A DNA stretch of 17,435 nucleotides from Pseudonocardia sp. (GCA_030147065.1 JASLAP010000376.1:1-17435); one strand, 5' to 3'; shown: positions 6,927 to 14,070, counted from the first letter of the stretch. A program made the numbers and translations. Notes: generated by a model not told the origin, from the letters alone.

Positions 6927-7793
6927 TCAGGCGGCGGCGTCGAGCTTCTCGACCATGTCCAGGTCGAGGGCCAGCTCGGCGGCGCGGGTGTTCTCCTCGG
7001 CGTGGACGGCGCTGCCGGTGCCCGGGATGGGCAGCATCACCGACGACCGCTGCAGCAGCCAGGCCAGCGCCACCTGGGACGGCGTGGCCCCGGTCCGCTC
7101 GGCAACCTCGGCCACCGGGCCGCCCGGCTCGGCGAGCCGCCCGCTGGCCACCGGCGCCCAGGGCAGGAACGCGATGCCCTGCTCGGTGCAGTAGCGCAGG
7201 ACGTCGTCGCTGACCCGGTCGACCAGGTTGTAGCGGTTCTGCACGGACACCACGTCGACCACGGCTGCGGCCCGCTCGATCTGCTCCACCCCGACCTCGG
7301 ACAGCCCGACCGCGGCCACCTTGCCCTCGGCGACCAGCTCGGCCAGCAGCCCGAACTGCTCGTCGGCGGGCACCGACGGGTCGACCCGGTGCAGCTGGAA
7401 CAGGTCGATGCGGTCGACGCCGAGCCGGCGCAGGCTCAGCTCGCACTGCTGGCGCAGGTACTCGGGGCGCCCGCAGGGGTGCCAGCGGTCGGGGCCGGTG
7501 CGCAGCAGCCCGGCCTTGGTGGCGACGGTCAGCCCGTCGAAGGGGTGCAGGGCCCGCCGGAGCAGGTCCTCGGCCACCTCGGGTCCGTAGGAGTCGGCGG
7601 TGTCGAACAGGTCGACGCCGAGGTCGGCGGCCCGGCGCAGCACGCCGACCGCGGCGTCCGGGTCGGCCGGTGGGCCCCAGATGCCGGGGCCGGTGAGCCG
7701 CATGGTGCCGAAGCCGAGCCGGTTGACCTCGGCGGGGCCGAGCCGGAACCGACCGGCCGCGGCGGCGGGACGTTCGTTCTCGCTGGTGAGCAC
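6927..7793 (-). CDS. Aldo/keto reductase
   Basis: 288 residues from GTG 7793. This is a complete (beta/alpha)8 AKR: LGFGTMRLTG near the N-terminus, DTADSYG with the catalytic Asp and Tyr, KAG with the catalytic Lys in strand 3, the LFQLHRVDP strand with the catalytic His, VGLSEVG, SVQNRYNL, and IPGTGS for the cofactor phosphate. It should reduce a carbonyl with NADPH in the cytosol; the substrate cannot be told. It resembles the AKR13/YajO-like group with a TMRLTGPGIWG opening. GTG 7793 has CACCCT exactly 6 nt upstream and no Shine-Dalgarno sequence, suggesting a leaderless start. A longer frame from GTG 7868 is possible, but its 25 extra residues look non-coding. It diverges from the CoA-transferase operon. 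Confidence 0.88.
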   Translation of the reverse strand: MLTSENERPAAAAGRFRLGPAEVNRLGFGTMRLTGPGIWGPPADPDAAVGVLRRAADLGVDLFDTADSYGPEVAEDLLRRALHPFDGLTVATKAGLLRTGPDRWHPCGRPEYLRQQCELSLRRLGVDRIDLFQLHRVDPSVPADEQFGLLAELVAEGKVAAVGLSEVGVEQIERAAAVVDVVSVQNRYNLVDRVSDDVLRYCTEQGIAFLPWAPVASGRLAEPGGPVAEVAERTGATPSQVALAWLLQRSSVMLPIPGTGSAVHAEENTRAAELALDLDMVEKLDAAA

Positions 7794-7799
7794 GTCGTC

Positions 7800-7805
7800 A
7801 GGGTG
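7800..7805 (-). promoter_or_regulatory. Candidate -10 box of leaderless aldo/keto reductase
   Basis: CACCCT on the minus strand, 6 nt before GTG 7793. The first base departs from TANNNT and there is no clear -35, so this rests on the spacing being the same as for the other leaderless genes here. Confidence 0.4.
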
Positions 7806-7963
7806 CTCCGGCCGGTCACCGCACCGCCCCCGATCGTGACCGGGCCCTCCTGTGACCTTCGGCCACACTCGCTCCTCGCACCCCGTCCCCGTGCCGCGAC
7901 CCGAACCGGGACCGCGCGAGCAGCCCGACCCGGCCGCGTACCCGGGCGTGCCGGTGTCGCCGA

Positions 7964-7992
7964 TTGCCGGTCACCGGCCCGGGCACTAGCGT
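7964..7992 (+). promoter_or_regulatory. Promoter of the CoA-transferase/enol-lactonase operon (leaderless)
   Basis: TTGCCG at 7964-7969, a 17-nt spacer and TAGCGT at 7987-7992, then 6 nt to GTG 7999. This is a good housekeeping-sigma promoter, with the transcript predicted to begin at the start codon itself. It is the best-formed promoter in the window. Confidence 0.75.
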
Positions 7993-7998
7993 TCCACC

Positions 7999-8808
7999 GT
8001 GGCCAAGATCGCGTCGTTGCCGCAGGCCGTGTCCGAGGTGGTGCGCGACGGCGACACCGTCGCGCTGGAGGGGTTCACCCACCTCATCCCGTTCGCCGCC
8101 GGGCACGAGATCATCCGGCAGCGGCGCCGGGACCTGACCCTGGTCCGGATGACCCCCGACCTCATCTACGACCAGCTGATCGGCGCCGGGTGCGCGGCCA
8201 AGCTGGTCTTCTCCTGGGGCGGGAATCCCGGCGTCGGGTCGCTGCACCGGATGCGCGACGCGCTGGCCACCGGCTGGCCGGTGCCGCTGGCCATCGAGGA
8301 GCACAGCCACGCCGGGATGGCCAACCGCTACGTCGCCGGGGCGTCCGGGCTGCCGTTCGCCGTGCTGCGCGGTTACGCCGGCACCGACCTGCCGCTGCAC
8401 ACCCCGACCATCTCCACGGTCACCTGCCCGTTCACCGGCGAGCAGCTCGCCGCCGTGGCGGCGCTCAACCCGGACGTCGCGATCATCCACGCGCAGCGCG
8501 CCGACCGCGCCGGGAACGTGCAGATGTGGGGCATCACCGGGGTGCAGAAGGAGGCCGTGCTGTCCGCGAGCCGGTCCCTGGTCACCGTCGAGGAGATCGT
8601 CGACGAGCTGGAGCCGCGGCCGGGCGCGGTGGTGCTGCCGCACTGGGTGGTCGACGTGGTGGCCGAGGCGCCGCGCGGCGCCGCGCCGTCCTACGCCGAC
8701 GGCTACTACGACCGCGACAACTCCGCCTACCGGGCCTGGGACAAGATCAGCCGCGACCGCGAGGCGTTCGGCCGGTGGCTGCGCGAACTGCGCGAGGAGG
8801 CCGCATGA
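7999..8808 (+). CDS. pcaI: CoA-transferase subunit A (probable 3-oxoadipate CoA-transferase alpha)
   Basis: 269 residues, one glutaconate-CoA-transferase (GctA)-type subunit, with the family segments GFTHLIPFAAGHEIIR (about 25-40), SWGGNPGVGSLHR and CPFTGEQL. With subunit B it would move CoA from succinyl-CoA to a beta-keto acid. The gene two places downstream is a 3-oxoadipate enol-lactonase, the preceding step of the beta-ketoadipate pathway, which makes 3-oxoadipate the likely acceptor. That assignment rests on context. Related actinobacterial GctA-like pairs act on other acids, for example IpdAB in steroid ring degradation. The gene is leaderless: GTG 7999 follows TAGCGT by 6 nt and lacks a ribosome site. 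Its stop overlaps the subunit B start (ATGA). Confidence 0.85.
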   Translation: MAKIASLPQAVSEVVRDGDTVALEGFTHLIPFAAGHEIIRQRRRDLTLVRMTPDLIYDQLIGAGCAAKLVFSWGGNPGVGSLHRMRDALATGWPVPLAIEEHSHAGMANRYVAGASGLPFAVLRGYAGTDLPLHTPTISTVTCPFTGEQLAAVAALNPDVAIIHAQRADRAGNVQMWGITGVQKEAVLSASRSLVTVEEIVDELEPRPGAVVLPHWVVDVVAEAPRGAAPSYADGYYDRDNSAYRAWDKISRDREAFGRWLRELREEAA

Positions 8809-9602
8809 CCCGCGTCAGCGGACCGGACACCACGTCCGGGTCCGACCAGCCCAGCTGGACCGCCGACGAGATGATGAGCATCGCCGCGGCCCGCTCGCTG
8901 CGCGACGGCCAGGCCTGCTTCGTCGGGATCGGGCTGCCGTCCACCGCGGCCAACCTGGCCCGCCGGCTGCACGCGCCCGGCCTGGTGCTGATCTACGAGT
9001 CGGGCACCCTGGACACCCGTCCCGAGGAGCTGCCGCTCTCGATCGGCGACGGCGTGCTGGCCGCGTCGGCGCTGTCGGTGGTCAGCGTCCCGGAGATCTT
9101 CAACTACTGGCTGCAGCCCGGCCGGATCGACGTCGGCTTCCTGTCCGGCGCCCAGCTCGACCGCTTCGGCAACATCAACACCACGGTGATCGGGGAGTAC
9201 GACGAGCCCGACGTCCGGCTGCCCGGCTCCGGCGGCGCCCCGGAGATCGCCGCGTCCTGCCGCGAGGTGATCGTGGTGATGCGCCACCGCGCCCGGGCGT
9301 TCGTCGACCGGGTCGACTTCGTCACCTCGGTCGGGCACGGCAGCGGCCCGCGCGACCGCGAGCTGCTCGGCCTGCGCGGCGCCGGGCCGGTCCGGGTGAT
9401 CACCGACCTGGGCGTGCTGGAACCCGACCCGGACACCGCCGAGCTGGTGCTCACCGCGCTGCACACCGGGATCACCGTCGAGCAGGTGCACGCCGAGACC
9501 GGGTGGGAGCTGGAGGTGTCGGCGGACCTCATGATCACCGCACCGCCGACCGGGACCGAGCTGGCGACGCTGCGGTCGATGCGCACGGTGGGGGACTCGT
9601 GA
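8805..9602 (+). CDS. pcaJ: CoA-transferase subunit B (probable 3-oxoadipate CoA-transferase beta)
   Basis: 265 residues, GctB-like. The catalytic glutamate is present as Glu65 in LIYESGTLD; it forms the glutamyl-CoA thioester in family I transferases. Its presence argues for true CoA transfer rather than the hydrolase activity of IpdB-like relatives. Other landmarks are GIGLPSTAANLA, SGAQLDRFGNINTT and VITDLGVLE. ATG 8805 overlaps the subunit A stop by 4 nt and has AGGAGG 5 nt upstream, so equimolar coupled synthesis is expected. The first 18 residues are polar and poorly conserved-looking. A 17-codon mini-ORF overlaps its stop and leads to the lactonase start. Confidence 0.87.
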   Translation: MTRVSGPDTTSGSDQPSWTADEMMSIAAARSLRDGQACFVGIGLPSTAANLARRLHAPGLVLIYESGTLDTRPEELPLSIGDGVLAASALSVVSVPEIFNYWLQPGRIDVGFLSGAQLDRFGNINTTVIGEYDEPDVRLPGSGGAPEIAASCREVIVVMRHRARAFVDRVDFVTSVGHGSGPRDRELLGLRGAGPVRVITDLGVLEPDPDTAELVLTALHTGITVEQVHAETGWELEVSADLMITAPPTGTELATLRSMRTVGDS

Positions 9603-9652
9603 CCGGCCCGGTGGCACCGCGCCGGCGCGGCGACGACGGGAGCGGGCGATGA
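9599..9652 (+). CDS. Possible 17-codon bridging mini-ORF between pcaJ and pcaD
   Basis: GTG 9599 overlaps the subunit B stop (GTGA). The frame runs 17 codons (Arg/Gly-rich, VTGPVAPRRRGDDGSGR) and stops at TGA 9650-9652, overlapping the lactonase ATG 9649 (ATGA). Both junctions are the 4-nt overlaps typical of coupled genes. It could simply carry ribosomes across the 46-nt gap. The lactonase also has its own ribosome site (GGGAG at 9638-9642), and short open frames are common at this GC content, so chance is quite possible. Confidence 0.25.
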   Translation: MTGPVAPRRRGDDGSGR

Positions 9653-10431
9653 GCGGACCGGTGGCGCTGCACCACGTCGACGAGGGGCCGCGCGACGCCC
9701 CGGTGCTGGTGCTGTCCGGGTCGCTGGGCTCGACGCTGGAGATGTGGCGTCCCCAGGTGGCGGCGCTGAGCGAGCGGTTCCGGGTGATCCGGATCGACCA
9801 CCGCGGGCACGGCGGCTCCCCCGTCCCGGACGGCCCGTACCGGCTGCCCGACCTGGCCGGCGACGCGCTGGCCCTGCTCGACTCGCTCGGCCTGGACCGG
9901 GTCGCCTGGTGCGGGCTGTCGCTGGGCGGGATGGTCGGGATGTTCCTGGGCTCGGAGCACCCGGAGCGGCTGAGCAGCCTGACGCTGTGCTGCACCAGCT
10001 CGTACTTCCCGGACACGACCGTCTGGCGGGAGCGCATCGCCGCGGTCCGCGACCGGGGCACCGCGCCGATCGCCGCCGGCGTCGCCGGGCGCTGGTTCAC
10101 CCCGGACTGGGCGGCCGCGCACCCGGACGTCGTCGCCGAGGCCACCGACATGGTCGCCGGCACGCCCGACGCCGGGTACCTGGCCTGCTGCCAGGCCATC
10201 GAGGTCTGGGACCACCGCGACCGGCTGCCGGCGATCGGTGTCCCGACCCTGGTCATCGCCGGCTCGGCCGACCCGTCCACGCCGGTCGAACCGCACGCCC
10301 GCACCCTGGCCGAGGGCATCCCCGGGGCCCGCCTGGAGGTCCTGGAGGCGGCCCACCTGGCCACCATCGAGCGCGCCGACGAGGCCACCCCCCTCATCGC
10401 CGAGCACGCCGCCGCCCACCTCCCGTCGTGA
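9649..10431 (+). CDS. pcaD: 3-oxoadipate enol-lactonase, alpha/beta hydrolase
   Basis: 260 residues, a single alpha/beta-hydrolase domain. The nucleophile elbow is GLSLGG with Ser91, the acid is Asp208 in AGSADPSTP and the base is His236 in EAAHLATIE. The oxyanion region is LSGSLGSTLEMW, and the HRGHGGSPVPDGPYRLPDLAGD stretch is typical of PcaD (key residues HRGHG and PYRLPDL). The enzyme opens 3-oxoadipate enol-lactone to 3-oxoadipate, the acceptor of the CoA-transferase encoded just upstream. Many actinobacteria carry a PcaD-PcaC fusion (PcaL); here the protein ends at the hydrolase domain and no decarboxylase is present. ATG 9649 has GGGAG 6 nt upstream. No hairpin follows the stop; instead there is a degraded copy of the neighbouring SDR gene end. 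Confidence 0.87.
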   Translation: MSGPVALHHVDEGPRDAPVLVLSGSLGSTLEMWRPQVAALSERFRVIRIDHRGHGGSPVPDGPYRLPDLAGDALALLDSLGLDRVAWCGLSLGGMVGMFLGSEHPERLSSLTLCCTSSYFPDTTVWRERIAAVRDRGTAPIAAGVAGRWFTPDWAAAHPDVVAEATDMVAGTPDAGYLACCQAIEVWDHRDRLPAIGVPTLVIAGSADPSTPVEPHARTLAEGIPGARLEVLEAAHLATIERADEATPLIAEHAAAHLPS

Positions 10432-10437
10432 CCCGCC

Positions 10438-10511
10438 CTCGGCGCTGGGCCGCCGGCCGGACCACCACCCGTTGAGGTCCCCCGCCGGCTGGTCGAGGAC
10501 CGAGGAGATCG
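10438..10511 (-). pseudogene. Degraded duplicate of the SDR gene 3' end
   Basis: These 74 nt align with 10533-10610, the last ~26 codons of the intact SDR gene, from CTC(A/G)GCGCTGGG at one side to GGCTGGTCGAGG and GGAGATCG at the other, roughly 80 percent identical by eye. Small gaps shift the minus-strand frame, so it does not encode the SDR C-terminus any more. It is best read as the remnant of a tandem SDR copy or a local duplication. It lies immediately after the lactonase stop. Confidence 0.65.
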
Positions 10512-10533
10512 GCCCACACGATGACCGACCGGC

Positions 10534-11271
10534 TCAGCGCTGGGCGGCGGGGCGGACGATCACCTCGTTGACGTCCACCCCGGCCGGCTGGTCGAGGGCG
10601 TAGGAGATCGCCCGCGCGACGGCGTCGGGCGGGATCGACTCGGCGCGGTAGGTGCGCATCAGCTCGCGCGCCGCCGGATCGCTGATCGAGTCGGCCAGCT
10701 CGGACTCGACGACCCCGGGGGAGACCGTGGTGACCCGGATGCCCGGCTCGGACTCCTGGCGCAGCCCCTCGGTGATGGCCCACGCGGCGTACTTGGTGCC
10801 GCAGTAGACCGCGGCGGTCGGCGACACCTGGTGCGCGCCAATCGAGGCCACCGTCACGAAGTGCCCCGCGCCGCGGCGGCGGAAGTGCGGCAGCGCCGCG
10901 GCGATGCCGTGCAGCAGGCCCCGGACGTTGACGTCGATCATCCGGTCCCACTCGTCGACCAGCAGGGCGTCCAGCCGGGACAGCGGCATCACCCCGGCGT
11001 TCGCGACGACCGCGTCGACCCGGCCGTGCTCGGCCGCGGCGGCGTCGACGAAGGCGGCGACGTCGGCCCGGTCGGTCACGTCGAGCCGGCGGGCCGCGAT
11101 CACGCCCCCGGCCGCGGTCACCTCGGCGACCAGTCGCTCCAGCCGGTCGAGCCGGCGGGCCCCGGCGACCACCCGGTGCCCCTCGGCGGCCAGCCGGCGG
11201 GCGGTGGCCTCCCCGATGCCGCTGCTCGCCCCGGTGATCAGGACGACCTTCGATCCCGCGGTCGCGTCCAC
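10534..11271 (-). CDS. Short-chain dehydrogenase/reductase (SDR), classical
   Basis: 245 residues from GTG 11271. Cofactor motif TGASSGIG at 13-20, then LDVTD (64-68), NAG at 91-93, and the catalytic tetrad Asn115, Ser143 (VASIG), Tyr156 and Lys160 (YCGTK), followed by VSPGVVESE. Basic residues after strand 2 (AGARRLDRLERL) suggest NADP(H). The closest style is the YdfG-like/clavulanate-dehydrogenase-like oxidoreductases; the substrate is unknown. GGAGG 6 nt before GTG 11271 fixes the start, although ATG 11286 lies in frame just upstream. It is divergent from an MmyB-like regulator 132 bp away, a common pairing in which the regulator controls the SDR. Confidence 0.9.
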   Translation of the reverse strand: MDATAGSKVVLITGASSGIGEATARRLAAEGHRVVAGARRLDRLERLVAEVTAAGGVIAARRLDVTDRADVAAFVDAAAAEHGRVDAVVANAGVMPLSRLDALLVDEWDRMIDVNVRGLLHGIAAALPHFRRRGAGHFVTVASIGAHQVSPTAAVYCGTKYAAWAITEGLRQESEPGIRVTTVSPGVVESELADSISDPAARELMRTYRAESIPPDAVARAISYALDQPAGVDVNEVIVRPAAQR

Positions 11272-11352
11272 GACGTTCCTCCGCATCCTCGTCGGTGTTT
11301 CCGGACCCAGGCTCCGTCGAACCGGTCGACCGTGGCAGGCCGCGGTGATCGG

Positions 11353-11367
11353 GGGTGCAGCGCACCC
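11353..11367. promoter_or_regulatory. Candidate operator palindrome in SDR/XRE intergenic region
   Basis: GGGTGC-AGC-GCACCC, a perfect 6-bp dyad with a 3-nt centre. It ends at the -35 region expected for the regulator gene (-10 at 11391), in the divergent region shared with the SDR gene. A dimeric XRE repressor could bind here; this is inferred from position and symmetry only. Confidence 0.4.
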
Positions 11368-11390
11368 ACCCGGGCGGCGCCGGCCGCGCC

Positions 11391-11396
11391 TACCGT
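11391..11396 (+). promoter_or_regulatory. -10 box of leaderless XRE regulator gene
   Basis: TACCGT followed by 7 nt and GTG 11404, with no Shine-Dalgarno sequence before the start codon. No clear -35 is visible. Confidence 0.6.
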
Positions 11397-11403
11397 CATC
11401 GGT

Positions 11404-12246
11404 GTGGCAGCAGGTGCGCTGGGCGAGTTCCTGCGGGCGCGGCGAAGCCGCGTCCGCCCGGCCGACGTGGGCCTGCCGGCCGGGGCCCGGCGCCGGGTCG
11501 ACGGCCTGCGGCGCGAGGAGGTCGCGCTGCTGGCCGGCACGAGCGTCGACTACTACATCCGGTTGGAGCAGGGCCGCGAGCGCCACCCGTCCGCCCAGGT
11601 GCTCGACGCGCTGGCGACCGCCCTGCGGCTCGACGACGACGCCCGCTCGCACCTGTTCCGGCTCGCCGAGGTCGGGCCGCGTCCCCGGCCGGCGCCCGCC
11701 GTGGAGCGGGTCTCCCCCGAGCTGGCCCAGCTGCTGGACTCCTGGCCGGACAACCCCGCACTGGTGCTGGGCCGCTGCTACGACGTGCTGGCCCGCAACC
11801 GGATCGGGCGGGCCCTGTTCGAGGAGTTCGAGCAGGCGGACAACCTGCTGCTCGCCGTCTTCCTCGACCCCGCCGCCCCGACGTTCTACCGGGACTGGCG
11901 CGCCGCCGCGGTCAACACCGTCGCCGGTTTCCGGCTCGCGGTGGGCGCCGATCCCGACCATCCCCGGGCCGCGGAGCTGGTCGCCGAGCTGACCGCGCGC
12001 AGCCCCGAGTTCCGCCGGATCTGGGCGCGCAACGAGGCCCGCGGCAAGAACGCCGAGCAGAAGACCTTCCACCACCACGCGGTCGGCGAGCTGACGCTGC
12101 GGATGCAGGCCTTCGACGTGCGCTCGGCCCCCGGCCAGCAGCTCGTCGTCTACCACGCCGAACCGGGCTCGGTCAGCGCCCAGGCGGTGCGGCTGCTCGG
12201 CACCCTCGCGGCGACCGCCGACCGGGATGACCTGCCCGCGAGCTGA
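11404..12246 (+). CDS. XRE-family regulator with MmyB-like ligand-binding domain
   Basis: 280 residues. An N-terminal helix-turn-helix (about 6-80) carries the group signature GLRREEVALLAGTSVDYY and LEQGRER. A C-terminal PAS-like MmyB domain (about 105-270) shows LLDSWPDNPALVLGRCYDVLARN, NLLLAVFLDP and the late KTFHHHAVGELTLRMQAF (key residues FHH, VGELTL). Members bind small hydrophobic ligands, fatty acids in the studied MmyB-like structures, and control adjacent oxidoreductase genes. Here the likely target is the divergent SDR gene and its own promoter. GTG 11404 is chosen because TACCGT lies 7 nt upstream and there is no earlier start with support. The next gene beyond its stop is convergent, with palindromic element copy 4 between. 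Confidence 0.9.
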   Translation: MAAGALGEFLRARRSRVRPADVGLPAGARRRVDGLRREEVALLAGTSVDYYIRLEQGRERHPSAQVLDALATALRLDDDARSHLFRLAEVGPRPRPAPAVERVSPELAQLLDSWPDNPALVLGRCYDVLARNRIGRALFEEFEQADNLLLAVFLDPAAPTFYRDWRAAAVNTVAGFRLAVGADPDHPRAAELVAELTARSPEFRRIWARNEARGKNAEQKTFHHHAVGELTLRMQAFDVRSAPGQQLVVYHAEPGSVSAQAVRLLGTLAATADRDDLPAS

Positions 12247-12347
12247 CGCCGCCGGGCGCCGCGGAGCCGGGGTGGTGCCGCACCTCAGGTCACAGCGCCC
12301 AGCTCACCGCACCCCCGGCTCGCCGCGCCCCGGGTGGCCGGCCCCGT

Positions 12348-12404
12348 GGTTCAGGAAGGCCACCTTCCTGCCCTCTGAGGACCTGAAGGCGGCCTTCCTG
12401 AACC
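12348..12404. repeat. 57-bp palindromic element, copy 4 (convergent gene ends)
   Basis: Arms 12348-12367 and 12385-12404 pair with one mismatch; arm core is AGGAAGGCCACCTTC against GAAGGCGGCCTTCC. It lies 101 nt after the XRE regulator stop and 28 nt from the sigma factor stop, between convergent genes. Its reverse complement matches copy 1 along the whole 57 nt, including AGGTCCT next to the arm. Confidence 0.88.
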
Positions 12405-12432
12405 ATCGCGGGGCCGGGGCCCGCGGGGTGGG

Positions 12433-13698
12433 TCAGGGCGTCAGGCGGGAGGCGCGGTCGGTGAGGTAGCGCTGCTCGGGGAGGCTGGTGGTGCGGCGGG
12501 CGGCGCGCAGGTAGGACTCCCGGGCCGCCGCCCGGTCGCCGGCCAGCTCCAGCAGGTGCCCGCGCACGGCGTCGAGCCGGTGGTTGCCGGCCATCCGCGG
12601 GTCGTCGTCCAGCCCGGCCAGCAGGTCCAGCGCGGCGTCCGGCCCGGACACCTCGGCCACCGCCACCGCCCGGTTCAACGTGACCACCGGGTTGGGCGCG
12701 ACCCGCTCCAGCACCCGGTAGAGCGCGTCGATCTGGGGCCAGTCGGTGTCGGCCGCGGTGCGCGCCTCGGCGTGCACCGCGGCGATGGCCGCCTGCAACT
12801 GGTAGGGCCCGAGCGGCGCCCTGGACAACGCGGCCGTCACCAGCTCGGTGCCCTCGACGATCGCCGCCCGGTCCCACCGGGCGCGGTCCTGCTCGGCCAG
12901 CGGCACCAGGGCCCCGCCGGGCCCGGTCCGCGCGGCCCGCCGGGCGTCGGTGAGCAGCATCAGCGCCAGCAGCCCCGCCACCTCGCCGGCCTGGTCGTCG
13001 TCGGCGGGCAGCAGCCGGCGGATCGCGCGGGTCAGCCGGATGGCCTCGGCGGTCAGCTCGGCGCGCTGCAGGTCCGGGCCCGACGTCGCGGCGTACCCCT
13101 CGTTGAAGATCAGGTACAGCACGTGCAGCACCGCCCCCAACCGGTCGCCGAGCTGCGCTCCGGGCGGCACCCCCAGGTCCCGGCCGGTGACCGCGATCCG
13201 CTGCTTGGCCCGGCTGATCCGCTGGGCCATGGTCGGCTCGGGCACCAGGAATGCCCGGGCGATCTGCGCGGTGGTCAGCCCGCCCACCGCGCGCAGGGTG
13301 AGCGCGATCTGCGACGGCGGGGTCAGCTCGGGGTGGCAGCACAGGGCCAGCAGCAGCAACGTGTCGTCGGCGTCGGGGGGCAGCTCGTCCGGCGGCGGCG
13401 CGGTGGTGTCGCCGGGACGCCGGGCGGCGTCGGTGTCCTCGCGCCGGCGCCGGGCGTGCTCGCTGCGGATCTCGTCGGTCAGCCGGCGGCCGGCCACGGT
13501 GACCAGCCAGCCGCGCGGGTTCGCCGGGATCCCTTCGGCCGGCCACTGCACGACCGCGGCGAGCAGCGCCTCCTGCACCGCGTCCTCGCAGGCGTCGAAC
13601 TGGCGGTAGCGGCGCACCAGCGCGCCGAGCACCTGCGGCGCGAGCTCGCGCAGCAGGTGCTCGACGGGCCGACCCGCGCTCGGCGGGGTCGGGGTCAC
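12433..13698 (-). CDS. ECF42-group RNA polymerase sigma factor with C-terminal extension
   Basis: 421 residues. Region 2 is at about 12-80 (FDACEDAVQEALLAAVVQWP, then NPRGWLVTVAGRRLTDEIRSE; key residues EDAVQ and RGWL). Region 4 is at about 112-170 (LLLLALCCHPELTP, ALTLRAVGGLTTAQIARAFLV). A long extension follows: DUF6596-like at about 188-290 (LHVLYLIFNEGY, RAIRRLLP) and TPR-like helices to the end. This length and order are those of ECF42 (formerly SigG-like) factors, which have no anti-sigma factor; the extension itself controls activity. The gene starts with GTG 13698, overlapping the stop of the DGPF gene (GTGA), so the two are translationally coupled, as in known ECF42 loci. Confidence 0.93.
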   Translation of the reverse strand: MTPTPPSAGRPVEHLLRELAPQVLGALVRRYRQFDACEDAVQEALLAAVVQWPAEGIPANPRGWLVTVAGRRLTDEIRSEHARRRREDTDAARRPGDTTAPPPDELPPDADDTLLLLALCCHPELTPPSQIALTLRAVGGLTTAQIARAFLVPEPTMAQRISRAKQRIAVTGRDLGVPPGAQLGDRLGAVLHVLYLIFNEGYAATSGPDLQRAELTAEAIRLTRAIRRLLPADDDQAGEVAGLLALMLLTDARRAARTGPGGALVPLAEQDRARWDRAAIVEGTELVTAALSRAPLGPYQLQAAIAAVHAEARTAADTDWPQIDALYRVLERVAPNPVVTLNRAVAVAEVSGPDAALDLLAGLDDDPRMAGNHRLDAVRGHLLELAGDRAAARESYLRAARRTTSLPEQRYLTDRASRLTP

Positions 13699-14051
13699 AT
13701 CTCGGTCCCGGACCCGTCCATCACCGGGCGCACCTCCATCGCCCAGTGCTTCGCGTCCGGCCAGCTCGCGGCGATCTCCACGGCCCGGTCGATGTCGACG
13801 CAGTCCACGGTGAGGAAGCCGGCCAGCTGCTCCTTGGCCTCGGCGAACGGCCCGTCGGTCACCGCCGGGACGCCGTCCCGGACGCGCACCGTGCGGGCCT
13901 GCGCGGCCAGCCCCTCGCCGCCCACCCACTCGCCGGACTCGGTCAGCTCGGCCATGATCCGGTCGACGTCGGCGAAGATCTGGTCGCGCTCCTCGGCCGG
14001 CATGGCCTCCAGCACGGCCGGGTTGTTGTAGATCAGCAGCATGAACTTCAC
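13695..14051 (-). CDS. DGPF/YCII-domain protein, partner of ECF42 sigma factor
   Basis: 118 residues from GTG 14051, fixed by GGAGGA 6 nt upstream. A ferredoxin-like YCII fold: VKFMLLIYNN strand, helix with ERDQIFADVD, then the diagnostic motif TDGPFAEAKEQLAGF with DGPF at 66-69, and a final strand AMEVRPVM. DGPF proteins accompany ECF42 sigma factors almost everywhere and are the usual target gene of the sigma factor; their biochemical role is not settled. It overlaps the sigma gene by 4 nt. The 5' UTR holds a perfect 7-bp hairpin (14071-14088), and a match to the ECF42 promoter motif lies at 14096-14124, which would make the pair autoregulated. Confidence 0.92.
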   Translation of the reverse strand: MKFMLLIYNNPAVLEAMPAEERDQIFADVDRIMAELTESGEWVGGEGLAAQARTVRVRDGVPAVTDGPFAEAKEQLAGFLTVDCVDIDRAVEIAASWPDAKHWAMEVRPVMDGSGTEM

Positions 14052-14070
14052 GTCGGCTCCTCCGTTGCGC

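Noticed and set aside
4727..7213. Long open plus-strand frame opposite the solenoid membrane protein
   Set aside because: Repetitive Gln/Arg/Ala/Pro composition mirrors the solenoid repeats on the other strand; no recognisable domain or ribosome site.
7794..7868. Longer aldo/keto reductase start at GTG 7868
   Set aside because: The extra 25 residues lack similarity to AKR N-termini, the ribosome site spacing is poor, and GTG 7793 has a well-placed -10-like hexamer.
7002..9602. Plus-strand frame extending far upstream of CoA-transferase subunit B
   Set aside because: Only the part from ATG 8805 is real; the upstream part runs antisense to the aldo/keto reductase and out of frame through subunit A.
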